Positions 7,398 to 16,250 are shown, counted from the stretch's first letter. The stretch: DNA of 64,000 nt from Granulicella sp. dw_53 (GCF_018449545.1 NZ_JAAVUR010000015.1:1-64000); one strand, 5' to 3'. The notes: a model not told the origin generated them from the letters alone. Translations and numbers: made by a program.

Positions 7398-8699
7398 TCA
7401 GGCGTTGAGGACGCGGTTGAAGATGGCGTCTACGTTGGCTAGCTGGCGGGTGTAGTCGAAGGCGTGGGCCAGTTTTTCGGGGGAGAGGCGGGCGGTGATC
7501 TCGGGGACCTTGGCTACCTCGTCGCGGAAGATGAGCTCGTTCTTCCAGGCGTTCATGGCGTGGGATTGGACGAGGCGGTAGGCGTCCTCGCGGGACATGC
7601 CGGACTCGGCGAGGTAGAGGAGGAGTTGGCCGGAGAAGATGAGTCCGCCAGTGGACTCCAGGTTCTTCAACATGCGTGCAGGGTAGACGAGGAGCTTGGT
7701 GATGAGGTTCTCAGTCTTGGCGAGAAGATAGTCGGCGAGGATGGTGGAGTCGGGGAGGATGACACGCTCAGCGGCGGAGTGGGAGATGTCGCGCTCGTGC
7801 CAGAGAGCGATGTTCTCGAAGGCGGTCTGGGCGTTGGCGCGGACGACACGGGCTAGGCCGGAGATCTGTTCGGAGGTGATGGGATTGCGCTTGTGGGGCA
7901 TGGCGCTGGAGCCCTTCTGCTTCTCGGAGAAGAACTCTTCGGCCTCGCGGACCTCGGTGCGCTGGAGGTGGCGGACCTCGGTGGCGATCTTGTCCAGGGT
8001 GGAGCAGAGAATGGCAAGGGCGGCGACATAGGCGGCGTGGCGGTCGCGCTGGACGACCTGGGTGGCGACGGCTACGGGTTTGAGCCCCAGTGCGTTACAA
8101 ATGGCCTCTTCGTGCTCGGGCTTGAGGTGGCCGAAGGTGCCTACGGCTCCGGAGAGCTTGCCTACGCGGAGGTCTTCGGCGGCGGCGTCGAAGCGGGTGA
8201 GATTGCGCTGCATCTCGGAGTACCAGAGCAGCAGCTTGAGGCCGAAGGTGGTGGGTTCGGCGTGGACGCCGTGCGTGCGGCCGATGATAGGGGTGTGCTT
8301 GAACTCGAGGGCGCGCTTTTTGAGGGTCTCGGAGAGGGCAACGATACCGGCGCGAATGATCGCAGAGGCTTCCTTGAGCTGGAGGGATTGCGCGGTGTCG
8401 ACGACGTCGGTGGAGGTGAGGCCGTAGTGGAGCCAGCGGGAGGATTCGGGGTCGGCAATATGCTCCGCGACGGTGGTGGTAAAGGCGATGACGTCGTGAC
8501 GGACTTCGGCCTCGATCTCGTTGATGCGGTCTACGGTGAAGTTGCCCTTGTCGCGGATGATGTCAGCGGCTTTTTGCGGAACCATGCCCGCGGCGGCGAG
8601 GGCTTGCGAGGCGGCGACCTCTACGGTGAGCCAGGAGCGGTACTTGTTTTCATCGGACCAGATTTTTCCCATTGCCGGGCGTGTGTAGCGGACGATCAA
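7398..8699 (-). CDS. purB: Adenylosuccinate lyase
   Basis: PurB catalyses two steps of purine synthesis, cleaving SAICAR and adenylosuccinate with release of fumarate. The 433-residue sequence has the fumarase/aspartase signature GSSAMPHKRNP near residues 263-273 and the TSTDVVDTAQ and GRTHGVHAEPTTFG active-site segments. The start codon is TTG: it places the N terminus at MIVRYTRPAMGKIWS, which aligns exactly with the family start, and AAGGCAGG lies upstream. The gene is divergent from the MarR gene. Confidence 0.95.
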   Translation of the reverse strand: MIVRYTRPAMGKIWSDENKYRSWLTVEVAASQALAAAGMVPQKAADIIRDKGNFTVDRINEIEAEVRHDVIAFTTTVAEHIADPESSRWLHYGLTSTDVVDTAQSLQLKEASAIIRAGIVALSETLKKRALEFKHTPIIGRTHGVHAEPTTFGLKLLLWYSEMQRNLTRFDAAAEDLRVGKLSGAVGTFGHLKPEHEEAICNALGLKPVAVATQVVQRDRHAAYVAALAILCSTLDKIATEVRHLQRTEVREAEEFFSEKQKGSSAMPHKRNPITSEQISGLARVVRANAQTAFENIALWHERDISHSAAERVILPDSTILADYLLAKTENLITKLLVYPARMLKNLESTGGLIFSGQLLLYLAESGMSREDAYRLVQSHAMNAWKNELIFRDEVAKVPEITARLSPEKLAHAFDYTRQLANVDAIFNRVLNA

Positions 8700-8787
8700 G
8701 TGGTGTGCCTGCCTTGTACTTGTATTTGATAGGACAGATCCATTTTACCGTCTGGATTGTAGGCGCGTGTCTATTTATGTCGTCAAG

Positions 8788-8798
8788 CGATATAATCG
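8788..8798. promoter_or_regulatory. Putative -10 box and operator palindrome before the MarR gene
   Basis: CGATATAATCG is a perfect short palindrome that contains a consensus TATAAT at 8791-8796. It ends 11 bases before the ATG of the MarR-family gene, so a transcript from it would have almost no leader. Overlap of a palindrome with the -10 box would suit autorepression, but no good -35 hexamer is visible. Confidence 0.4.
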
Positions 8799-8809
8799 TA
8801 TTACGACCT

Positions 8810-9274
8810 ATGGCGACGCGACGGAATACGGCTAAGAGCAAGTTGGACGAGAGAGTGAAGGTGCTGGCGGAGTTTCGGTATCTTCTGCGGCGGTTTTTGA
8901 GCTTCAGCGAAGAGGCTGCGGAGGCCGCGGGGACGTCTGCTCAGCAGTACCAGTTGCTGCAAGTGGTGGCCGCGGCGCCGGATGGGGAGCAGGCTTCTAT
9001 CTCGTATATCGCGGAGCGCATGGTGCTGCGGCACAACAGCGCGGTTGAGCTGGTGGGACGTGCGGAGCGTAGCGGGCTGGTCTCCCGGACGGAGGATGCG
9101 GCAGATCATCGGCGAGCGCTTATTACATTGACGGCGGATGGGCAGACGCTGCTGGAGAGACTTGTGGGGAGTCACTGGGCTGAGTTGGAGCGGCAAGGAC
9201 CCGGTCTGCTCGAGGCGTTGGGGAATTTGTTGACCGCTGACGTCGCGGTGGGAGGAAGAGATCGCAGTGAGTGA
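8810..9274 (+). CDS. MarR-family transcriptional regulator
   Basis: The 154-residue protein has the winged-helix layout of MarR repressors: a helical dimerisation start, a helix-turn-helix (ISYIAERMVLRHNSAVELVGRAERSGL near residues 64-90) and the wing with D-x-R (TEDAADHRRALITLT). The frame is open upstream to 8672, but the ATG at 8810 (MATRRNTAKSK) gives the normal family length. Its stop overlaps the GTG of the CLC gene by 8 bases, so the two are probably translated together and the regulator may control the transporter in response to an unknown ligand. Confidence 0.85.
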   Translation: MATRRNTAKSKLDERVKVLAEFRYLLRRFLSFSEEAAEAAGTSAQQYQLLQVVAAAPDGEQASISYIAERMVLRHNSAVELVGRAERSGLVSRTEDAADHRRALITLTADGQTLLERLVGSHWAELERQGPGLLEALGNLLTADVAVGGRDRSE

Positions 9275-11153
9275 TATAGCAAAGAGCGAGTTGCGCGACT
9301 ATACGGCAGACGGCCGCATGGTGATGATGAGCGGTATCGCCGTGATCATCGGTGGGGCTGGCGCGGTCTTGAGCTGGTTGTTGCTGCGGCTGATCTTTCT
9401 GGCGACCAATGTGTTTTATTACCACCGGTTGAGCGTGGCGTTTGCAGATCCTGCATTCAACAAGCTGGGGTGGAAGGCGATCTTTCTGCCGGTGATTGGT
9501 GGGTTGCTGGTGGGCTTAATCGCGCGCTTCGGATCGGACCGTATACGAGGGCATGGGATGCCGGAGGCCATCGAGGCGGTGTTGATGCGGGGGGCGAGGA
9601 TCTCGCCGAAGATTACGGTGCTCAAGCCGGTGGCGACCGCGATTGCGATTGGGTCGGGTGGGCCATTCGGCGCGGAAGGACCGATTATTATGACGGGCGG
9701 GGCGGCTGGATCGCTCCTGGCCCAGTTGATGAAGGTGAGTGATGCGGAGCGTTCTACGTTGCTGGTGGCGGGCGCCGCGGCGGGAATGTCGGCGACCTTT
9801 CTGGCTCCGCTGGCCGCGATTCTGCTGGCTGTTGAGCTCTTACTGTTCGAGTGGAGACCGCGGAGCCTGGTGCCGGTTGCGGTTGCGAGTGTGACGGCGG
9901 CAGCGTTGCGGCGTCTGCTGCTGGGGTCTTTGCCGGTGTTTCCGATGGTGGCGACGTCGCCGGATGCGATCAGCCACTGGGTGATGCCCTGCGCGGTGTT
10001 AGCAGGGCTGGTGGCGGGAGTGCTGGCGCTGCTCTTGACGAAGGGAGTTCATTTCTTCGAGGAGGCGTTTGAAAAGCTGCCTATCCATTGGATGTGGTGG
10101 CCGGCGGTGGGTGGACTGGTGATCGGTCTGGGGGGATGGCTGTTTCCTCCGGCGCTGGGTGTGGGATACGCCACGATTCAACAGATGCTGAGCGGCAATA
10201 TGGAGTGGTCGCTGGTGCTGGGTGTGCTGGTGGTGAAGAGCGTGATCTGGACGGCCTCGCTAGGCTCGGGAACGTCGGGAGGTATTCTAGCGCCGCAGTT
10301 GATGATCGGCGGGGGACTGGGAGTGGCGCTGGCGCATGTGTTGCCGGGAATCGCTCCGGGGGCGTGGCCGCTGGTGTGCATGGCGGCGGTGCTGGCGGGC
10401 TCGATCGGCGCGCCATTGACGGCCGTGGTGCTGGCGATTGAATTGACACATAACAGCGGGTTGATGCTGCCGCTGCTGCTGGCGTGTGTGACGGCCTATG
10501 GGCTGACCGTGCTGTCGCAGAAGCGTTCTATTCTGACGGAGCGGCTGGCGCGGCGTGGATACCATCTGAGCCGGGAGTATGGAGTCGATCCACTGGAGAT
10601 GGTATTGGTGTCGCAGGCGATGCACACGAGTGTCTTCGCCTTGCCGGCGAATGCGACCAGGCGGGACGCTGCGAGTTGGTTGCGGACGATGGAGGCGAGA
10701 GGCGCGGACGCCTGGTCTCACTGGCAAAGACTGTTTCCGCTGCTGAATACCGAAGGGCGAATGGTCGCGCTGCTGACGCGGTCGCAGATGATGATCTCCG
10801 CGAAGCAGACGGACCTGAGCAGACCGCTGGTGGAGGATGGAAATGTCTCGCCGGCGACGATGGCTCCCACAGATACGTTGCGAAAGGTGGCGACGGCGAT
10901 GGCTGATTCCAAGCTGACACGCTATCCAGTGATCGATGCTAAAGGCAAGTTCGTGGGGATTATTACGATCGACGATCTGTTATCGGCAAGAAGCAAGGAG
11001 ACGCTGCGAGAGAGCGATCGCACACGAGTGCTCCGCCTGCGCTGGCCTTTCAGCAATGCAGAGGTGACGCTTGAAAAGGAGACCGCCACGGAGGCGGTTG
11101 CAGTTTTGGACGGAGAGATCTGGGGCGAGCAGAGAGACGAAAAGTTGCCCTAA
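9267..11153 (+). CDS. CLC-type chloride channel/transporter with C-terminal CBS domain
   Basis: The 628-residue membrane protein carries the CLC motifs: GHGMPE (95-100), GSGGPFGAEGP (129-139) with the gating glutamate E137 in the GxEGP position, and GSGTSGGILAP (about 332-342). About 10-12 hydrophobic segments precede a cytoplasmic tail with CBS-type sequence (residues about 525-580, LTRYPVIDAKGKFVGIITIDDLL). It should move chloride or other anions, perhaps in exchange for protons. The usual GSGIP serine is replaced by GHGMP, which alters the anion-coordination motif. It is translationally coupled to the MarR gene; the GTG start lies inside that gene. Confidence 0.88.
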   Translation: MSDIAKSELRDYTADGRMVMMSGIAVIIGGAGAVLSWLLLRLIFLATNVFYYHRLSVAFADPAFNKLGWKAIFLPVIGGLLVGLIARFGSDRIRGHGMPEAIEAVLMRGARISPKITVLKPVATAIAIGSGGPFGAEGPIIMTGGAAGSLLAQLMKVSDAERSTLLVAGAAAGMSATFLAPLAAILLAVELLLFEWRPRSLVPVAVASVTAAALRRLLLGSLPVFPMVATSPDAISHWVMPCAVLAGLVAGVLALLLTKGVHFFEEAFEKLPIHWMWWPAVGGLVIGLGGWLFPPALGVGYATIQQMLSGNMEWSLVLGVLVVKSVIWTASLGSGTSGGILAPQLMIGGGLGVALAHVLPGIAPGAWPLVCMAAVLAGSIGAPLTAVVLAIELTHNSGLMLPLLLACVTAYGLTVLSQKRSILTERLARRGYHLSREYGVDPLEMVLVSQAMHTSVFALPANATRRDAASWLRTMEARGADAWSHWQRLFPLLNTEGRMVALLTRSQMMISAKQTDLSRPLVEDGNVSPATMAPTDTLRKVATAMADSKLTRYPVIDAKGKFVGIITIDDLLSARSKETLRESDRTRVLRLRWPFSNAEVTLEKETATEAVAVLDGEIWGEQRDEKLP

Positions 11154-11407
11154 GGGTGGGTTACTCCGAAGAGCTTGGACATCTCGGCGTAGAGGAAGCC
11201 CCTGCCGGGCTTATAGGGTTGGACCCATTTGCCGTCGATGACGAACTGGGGGATGGCTCGTTTGCCGACGTTGGACTCTACGGCGTAGGCGGCGCCGGGG
11301 GTGGTTTCGATGTCGATCTCGGTGTAGGGCAGGTTGTGTTTGTCGAGGAACTTCTTGGCTTCGCGGCAGTCGCGACACCAGGAGGCGGAGTAGACGGTGA
11401 TGTCCAT
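11150..11407 (-). CDS. Glutaredoxin-like protein (CRDC active site)
   Basis: This 85-residue thioredoxin-fold protein starts MDITVYSASWCRDC, has the redox motif CRDC at residues 11-14, the cis-proline segment KRAIPQFVIDG, and a C-terminal helix. It resembles NrdH/glutaredoxin-like electron donors. The open frame extends to 11479, but that would run into the upstream SDR gene, so the ATG at 11407 is chosen. It is the last gene of the six-gene minus-strand operon and overlaps the end of the CLC gene by 4 bases in convergent orientation. Confidence 0.82.
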   Translation of the reverse strand: MDITVYSASWCRDCREAKKFLDKHNLPYTEIDIETTPGAAYAVESNVGKRAIPQFVIDGKWVQPYKPGRGFLYAEMSKLFGVTHP

Positions 11408-11435
11408 GGTTGGGGTTGTCCGTTCTATGAGGTGG

Positions 11436-12209
11436 TCACTGTTCATGGTAGTTGCGCATGAGGCCGCCGTCGATAACATAGGTGGAACCAGTGATGTAAG
11501 AGGCTTCGTCGGAGGCTAGGAAGACGGTGAGGGAGGCGACGTCTTCCGGAGTTCCCATGCGGCCCAATGGGACGTTTCTGAGCAGTGCGTCGAGCTTGGG
11601 TTTGTCGTTCAGCAGAGACTTGTTGATGGGTGTGGCGATCGCTCCTGGTGCGATGTTGTTGACGGTAATGCCGAGAGGACCGAGCTCGACGGAGAGGTTG
11701 CGCATCAGCATCCGGATACCGCCCTTGGAGGCGCAGTACGAGGAAAAATTAGGAAAGGCCATGTCCTCGTGGACGGAGGAGATGTTGATGATGCGGCCAG
11801 GCTGTTTGGAGTCGCGGAGGCGGCGGACGAAGGCCTGGGTGAGGAAGAAGGCTCCCTTAAGGTTGACGTCGAGGACGGTGTCGTAGTCGGCTTCGGTGAC
11901 CTCCCAGAAAGGAGCGCTCTTCTCGACTCCGGCGTTGTTGACGAGGATGTCGCAGCGGCCTAGTTGGGAGTAGGCCTGATCGATGAGGTTCTGGGTATCG
12001 GCGATCTTCGATACGTCGGCCTGGACGACGATGGCTTTGGAGCCCGCGGCTTCTATCTGGATTTTGGTTTCGTCTGCGCCTTCGGGATGGCTGCGGTAGT
12101 CGACGACGATGTTTGCGCCTTCCGAGGCGAGTCGGATAGCGATAGCCTGACCGATGCCGGACGAAGAGCCAGTAACGATCGCAACTTTGCCTGCGAGGCG
12201 AGAGGACAT
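11436..12209 (-). CDS. Short-chain dehydrogenase/reductase (glucose 1-dehydrogenase-like)
   Basis: The 257-residue enzyme is a classical SDR: TGSSSGIG cofactor motif (13-20), NNAG (91-94), catalytic serine in INISS (about 144-145), Y158 and K162 in YCASK. The acidic or neutral residue pattern after beta-2 (VVDYRS) with an arginine suggests NADP use. The best overall resemblance is to glucose 1-dehydrogenase-like SDRs, but the substrate is not determined. It lies 26 bases after the DUF3175 gene and 28 bases before the glutaredoxin-like gene in one operon. Confidence 0.88.
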   Translation of the reverse strand: MSSRLAGKVAIVTGSSSGIGQAIAIRLASEGANIVVDYRSHPEGADETKIQIEAAGSKAIVVQADVSKIADTQNLIDQAYSQLGRCDILVNNAGVEKSAPFWEVTEADYDTVLDVNLKGAFFLTQAFVRRLRDSKQPGRIINISSVHEDMAFPNFSSYCASKGGIRMLMRNLSVELGPLGITVNNIAPGAIATPINKSLLNDKPKLDALLRNVPLGRMGTPEDVASLTVFLASDEASYITGSTYVIDGGLMRNYHEQ

Positions 12210-12235
12210 CTGGTGTGGCCTTTCTGAAGCGAACG

Positions 12236-12568
12236 CTATTTGGTTTTCTTTGCTGCTTTTTTCGCGGTCTTCTTTACGGCTTTCTTACTGGCCTTCTTCG
12301 CGGCGAGCTTTTCTTCTCTTTGAGAGGCGATGATCCCGGAGAGGATCTCTTTCGCATGTTCGAGGACCTTGATGCGAGAGGCGGGAAGATTCTTGCCGGC
12401 GCGGTTGATGTAGAAGTTCAACATGCGCATGCCAGAGGCGGGGCCTTTAGGGGAGACTTTGTGCGAGGCCAGCGACTTGGCGATCGTCGAAGCGCCTTTC
12501 TTGAAGAGACCTTCCTGAGGATCGGTGGACTCGGTATCAACCTTTGCTGACCACTTCTTCGTCGCCAT
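12236..12568 (-). CDS. DUF3175 family protein with lysine/alanine-rich tail
   Basis: The 110-residue protein has the DUF3175 pattern: KKWSAKV at the start, then GLFKKG, and a highly typical MRMLNFYINRAGKNLPASR (about 48-66). The last 25 residues are a histone-H1-like basic tail of KKA repeats, which suggests nucleic-acid contact. The function of the family is unknown. Its start overlaps the tadA 3' end by 32 bases, so the two are probably coexpressed. Confidence 0.75.
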   Translation of the reverse strand: MATKKWSAKVDTESTDPQEGLFKKGASTIAKSLASHKVSPKGPASGMRMLNFYINRAGKNLPASRIKVLEHAKEILSGIIASQREEKLAAKKASKKAVKKTAKKAAKKTK

Positions 12569-13070
12569 CGGTGAGGTCTCCTTCTGGCGTAGGATGCAGC
12601 GGGCGCTTGCGTCGCTGTATGAAAAAATTGCTAAGGAGCGCTCCGCACTCTTCTGCCAGGAGACCGGAGGTGACTTCGACCTTGTGGTTGAGCTGAGGGT
12701 GGTTCATGACGCTGAGGACTGAGCCGCAGGCTCCGGCTTTGGGATCGGGGGCTGCGTAGACCAGGCGGGCGATGCGGGCGTGGAGGATGGCTCCGGCGCA
12801 CATGGCGCAGGGTTCGAGGGTGGCGTAGAGGGTGCAGCCTGTTAGCCGGTAATTTTGAAGGATCAGGCCGGCCTGGCGGAGGGCTACTATCTCGGCGTGG
12901 GCGGTGGGGTCGCTGTCGCGCAGGACGCGGTTGTTTCCGTGGGCCAGGATCTCTCCGGTGGGGGAGACGACGATTGCACCTACCGGGACTTCGCCTGCGG
13001 CTTCGGCTGCCTGGGCTTCGGCGATGGCAACGCGGAGGTAGTCGATATCGAGCATCGCGTCGGGTTTCAT
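12537..13070 (-). CDS. tadA: tRNA-specific adenosine deaminase TadA
   Basis: TadA converts adenosine to inosine at the wobble position of tRNA-Arg(ACG). The 177-residue product has the zinc-deaminase motifs HAE at 58-60 (proton shuttle E60) and PCAMC at 87-91. A basic stretch near the end (FFIQRRKR) resembles the tRNA-contacting tail of TadA. The last 15 residues are an acidic extension that overlaps the DUF3175 gene. The ATG lies 2 bases after the stop of the amidohydrolase gene. Confidence 0.92.
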   Translation of the reverse strand: MKPDAMLDIDYLRVAIAEAQAAEAAGEVPVGAIVVSPTGEILAHGNNRVLRDSDPTAHAEIVALRQAGLILQNYRLTGCTLYATLEPCAMCAGAILHARIARLVYAAPDPKAGACGSVLSVMNHPQLNHKVEVTSGLLAEECGALLSNFFIQRRKRPLHPTPEGDLTDGDEEVVSKG

Positions 13071-13072
13071 TT

Positions 13073-14440
13073 TTAGTCGGTGGGGGCTGGGTTAGGGATG
13101 CCGCGGCCTGCGTGGTAGATGGACTGGATGTGCCGTGTGTTGCGGATGTCGGCGAGAGGGTCGGCGGAGAGGACGACCAGATCGGCGGAGTAGCCGGGGG
13201 CGATGAGGCCGAGGTTGACGGTGGGATCCAGAGTATGGAGGAGTTGGCCGGTGCGGCCGGTCGCGAGGGTAATGGCCTGGAGCGGGGTGAGGCCAGCGGC
13301 GACGAGGTCTTCGAGCTCGCGGTGCTCGGAGAAGCCGGGGATGCGTCCGGGCATGGCTCCGGAGTCAGTGCCGAAGGCGATGAGGGCTCCGGCGTCGTAG
13401 AGGGTCTTGAGGTTGCGTTGGGCGATCGCGAAGTCCTGGCGATGAACGGCGGTGGACGGATCGGCTGCGATCGAGGTGGCGTAGCTTGGGTCTTCGATCT
13501 TTCCGAGGAGTCGCGAGCCTGCAGCCTTACGGAAGAACTGGCTCTTCATGAAGTCGGGATGGTCGGCGTAGATGTAGAAGCTCTCATCGACGGTGAAGGT
13601 GGGGATGTACCAGGTGTGATGCCGGAGGACGGACTGTATGAAGGGCTCGTCGACGGGTTTGTCGCGGACGGAGTGGGCGAGGACGTCGATGCCGTCTGTG
13701 ACGAGCTGCTGGGCGTCCTGGAGGGCGTACTCGTGGGCCGCGACGCGGAGATGGTTTCTGTGGGCCTCTTCGATGATGGCGGTGTAGATGGCCGGATCCA
13801 TGGCGGGAGCTTTGCCGTGGAGCGGGTCGACCCAGATTTTGACGATGTCTGCGTGGTGGATGGCGAGCTCGTCGACCTGTTGGCGAGCCTGGGCGGGGGT
13901 GGTGGGACGGTAGACCTGATCCGGGGCCGCGGCGATGGGCGGTGCTCCGTTGGGGGCTCCGATGCCGCGGCCTGCGGTGAGGAGCAGAGCTCCTGTGGCT
14001 GTGCCGTTGCGGAAGGCGGTGCGCTGCTGGGAGCGGATGTCGTAGACGAGATCGCGGTTGAGGCCGAGGGAGATGATGGTAGTGACGCCGTAGTGCTCGT
14101 ACTGGTCGAGCGCGGCGTGGACGTTCTCCGGGGTGTAAGCCGTAGCTGAGTTGGACGCGTTATGACTTAGCAGGCCGAGGTGCGAGTGGGCACTGATGAG
14201 GCCCGGAATGACGGTTGCACCGTGGAGATCCACGTTGATAAAGCCTTTGAGCGGCATCCCGTCCGGCTGGACGGAGAGGATGAGGCCGGAGCCCATGAGG
14301 ATGGTGGTGTGTGGGCGAGGCTCGGCGCCGGTGCCGTCGATAAGGGTCGCGTTGTGCAGGGCGACGGCTGGCTGCTGTGCCAGAGCCGCTGGTACGAGGA
14401 TGGTTGCGAGAAGCAAAGTGGCGAGGCGGCGTAGTGGCAT
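13073..14440 (-). CDS. Exported metal-dependent amidohydrolase
   Basis: The 455-residue product is an amidohydrolase-superfamily enzyme related to imidazolonepropionase-like hydrolases. Metal-ligand motifs are HSH in GLISAHSHLGLL, AAHEY, LAHSV and the aspartate in FGTDSGAM. It starts with a signal peptide (MPLRRLATLLLATILVPAALAQ), so it acts in the periplasm or outside. The frame extends much further upstream, but those codons are a shadow of aguA; AAGAGGAG lies 8 bases before the ATG at 14440. An alternative ATG at 14491 overlaps the aguA stop. The substrate may be a dipeptide or cyclic amide. Confidence 0.8.
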   Translation of the reverse strand: MPLRRLATLLLATILVPAALAQQPAVALHNATLIDGTGAEPRPHTTILMGSGLILSVQPDGMPLKGFINVDLHGATVIPGLISAHSHLGLLSHNASNSATAYTPENVHAALDQYEHYGVTTIISLGLNRDLVYDIRSQQRTAFRNGTATGALLLTAGRGIGAPNGAPPIAAAPDQVYRPTTPAQARQQVDELAIHHADIVKIWVDPLHGKAPAMDPAIYTAIIEEAHRNHLRVAAHEYALQDAQQLVTDGIDVLAHSVRDKPVDEPFIQSVLRHHTWYIPTFTVDESFYIYADHPDFMKSQFFRKAAGSRLLGKIEDPSYATSIAADPSTAVHRQDFAIAQRNLKTLYDAGALIAFGTDSGAMPGRIPGFSEHRELEDLVAAGLTPLQAITLATGRTGQLLHTLDPTVNLGLIAPGYSADLVVLSADPLADIRNTRHIQSIYHAGRGIPNPAPTD

Positions 14441-14490
14441 GGCGAGGCTCCTCTTCTTAGAGTCGAGGATGAGATGCGATTGCTGCGCCA

Positions 14491-15567
14491 TCAGGCGGGC
14501 TCCTGTTGTGTCATGCAGTGGAGGGTGCCGAGGCCCCAGACGAGGTCGACGGCGTGGATGCCGATGACTTCGCGGGTGGGGAAGCAGTTGGCGATGATGT
14601 TGAGGGCGTGGCGGTCGTGGGGGTCGTTGAAGGTGGGGACGAGGACGAGGTCGTTGGCGATGTAGAAGTTGGCGTAGCTGGCGGGCAGACGCTGGCCCTC
14701 GAAGGTGACAGGGTTGGGCATAGGGAGAGGGACGATCTCGAAGGGCTTGCCTTCGAGGTTGCGGGCGGTGCGAAGGCGGTCGAGGTTTTCGGCGAGGGGA
14801 AGGTGGTTCTCGTCGTGGATGTTGGGCTCGACGGCGGTGAGAATGGTGTTCTCGGCGACGAAGCGGGTGATGTCGTCGACGTGGCCGTGGGTATCGTCGC
14901 CGGCGCAGCCACGGTGGAGCCAAAGGGTCTGCTCGATGCCGAGGAACTGCTGGAAGGCCTGTTCCAGGCGCTGGCGGGTCTGTTCCTGGTCGCCGAGGCC
15001 GGGGTTGCGCTGCTGGACCTCAGAGAGGAGGCACTCCTCGGTGGTGAGGAGGATGCCGGAGCCGTTGGTGTCGATGCTGCCGCCTTCGAGGACGAGGCGG
15101 TGGGGCGGCTGACCGTTGCCGAGGTCGAGCTGGGCGCAGAGCTCGGGCATGTCGTAGTGCTGGGCGACCTGATGGGGGATGGTGTTGTCGCGGCGCCAGT
15201 TGTCGTACTTGGCCCAGGCGTTGAACTTCCAGTTGGTGAGGGCGAGCTCGCCCTGGGGGTTCTTGACGAAGATAGGGCCGGAGTCGCGGAGCCAGACGCG
15301 GTCGGTGGGCCACTGGTGGAAGTGGAGGCGGGCGAGGTTGGCTCCGCCGCGCCTGAGCATGGTGGTGGCGCGGTGCTCGGCGGCCTCGTTGTTGACGAGG
15401 ATATGGACGTCTTCGACGCGGGAGAGGTGGCGGACGATCTCGGCGTAGACCCAGGGGATGGGCTGGAACTTTCCGGGCCAGTCGTCGGAGTTGTGTGGCC
15501 AGGCGATCCAGGTGGCGGCGTGCGGAGCCCACTCGGCGGGCATACGGTAGTTGGCGGCGCTGGTCAT
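14491..15567 (-). CDS. aguA: Agmatine deiminase
   Basis: AguA hydrolyses agmatine to N-carbamoylputrescine and ammonia. The 358-residue protein belongs to the peptidyl-arginine-deiminase fold: MPAEWAPHAATWIAWPHN at the start, LEGGSIDTNGSG, the acid/histidine segment GDDTHGHVDD (about 220-229) and the nucleophile cysteine in LHCMTQQ at the C terminus. AGGAAA precedes the ATG at 15567. The next pathway enzyme, AguB, is at 17049-17978 on the same strand but separated by a low-GC insertion. It heads a tight operon. Confidence 0.93.
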   Translation of the reverse strand: MTSAANYRMPAEWAPHAATWIAWPHNSDDWPGKFQPIPWVYAEIVRHLSRVEDVHILVNNEAAEHRATTMLRRGGANLARLHFHQWPTDRVWLRDSGPIFVKNPQGELALTNWKFNAWAKYDNWRRDNTIPHQVAQHYDMPELCAQLDLGNGQPPHRLVLEGGSIDTNGSGILLTTEECLLSEVQQRNPGLGDQEQTRQRLEQAFQQFLGIEQTLWLHRGCAGDDTHGHVDDITRFVAENTILTAVEPNIHDENHLPLAENLDRLRTARNLEGKPFEIVPLPMPNPVTFEGQRLPASYANFYIANDLVLVPTFNDPHDRHALNIIANCFPTREVIGIHAVDLVWGLGTLHCMTQQEPA

Positions 15568-16250
15568 TGCTTTCCTGTCTCTTCTCCGGTTTGCGCCTCG
15601 CCTGTTCGCTTGGTGCTGTTTTGGTAGCCCACCCCTCCCCCCGGGAAAAGTGAGTAAAGTCCTCAAAGGAGACAGCTTAGCCTGGTACTTTGAGTGCCAC
15701 GTTTCAACGAAAAACTTCGACAGTAAACCATTCATTCTAAAGAGAAAGCCGGACGGCTAACCAACTTTCTCACTCTTGTTAAGTATAACTTTTTGACCAT
15801 AACTAAAGTGCCACTCGTAAGTGTTGAAGGGGCTGTAGTTAGTCGATTTTAGGGCTTGACAAGGAAAAACAGGCCGAAATTGAAAAAGCTCAGACGTTGA
15901 GACTGCCGATTGGCCCTTTAGGGGCGTGTGCAGATGCCCACTTTGCGCCAGAAGCGCTTCGGGGAGAGTCAAGTTCAGAAACCGAATGAGAACGCACGAA
16001 ATGATGGTGCTCTGGGGATGAACACATAGAGTGTCTTGTTTCTATTCCTTGGACAGATGTTGTGGCTACCCGTGGGCGAGTGGGTTTGTTTTGTGGATGG
16101 AATAAGGCGAATGGGTTTGTGTTTTTGTTCGCAGAAGAACCCATAAAAGATGATCGCTTCCGAACACAATCTCTCGTAGAAGAACTCAATCTTTCAAGAG
16201 TGATTTCAGGATTGACGATTCGTCCCTAGAAAGAAGAGGGAGGGCGCCGT
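15568..16250. other. Low-GC intergenic region with a dispersed motif; no confident gene
   Basis: This 683-base stretch lies between aguA and the orphan protease gene. It is visibly poorer in G+C than its surroundings. It contains the motif pair AACTAAAGTGCCACT (15801-15815) and GGGCTTGAC (15852-15860), which also occurs at 31518 and 62545. Two minus-strand frames of 71 and 99 codons are open here but lack ribosome binding sites and protein-like composition. I see no RNA gene. Confidence 0.6.
15798..15860. repeat. Dispersed motif pair AACTAAAGTGCCACT ... GGGCTTGAC (copy 1)
   Basis: CATAACTAAAGTGCCACT at 15798-15815 is followed after 36 bases by GGGCTTGACAAGG. The same two blocks, in the same order, occur at 62545-62608 (37-base spacing) and, with one change, at 31518-31602 (59-base spacing). 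The spacer is not conserved. Confidence 0.65.

Noticed and set aside
12974..14149. 391-codon plus-strand ORF opposite tadA and the amidohydrolase gene
   Set aside because: It is a GC-rich antisense shadow with Gly/Val/Asp-rich, non-family composition; the minus-strand genes are clear.
14441..14923. N-terminal extension of the amidohydrolase
   Set aside because: Those codons overlap aguA out of frame; a signal peptide with a strong ribosome binding site begins at 14440.
14506..15627. 373-codon plus-strand ORF opposite aguA
   Set aside because: Composition is typical of an antisense shadow (repeated V, G, E, D) and aguA on the other strand has full catalytic motifs.
15890..16189. 99-codon minus-strand ORF in the aguA-protease gap
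   Set aside because: No ribosome binding site, no recognisable family, and a composition like non-coding sequence.
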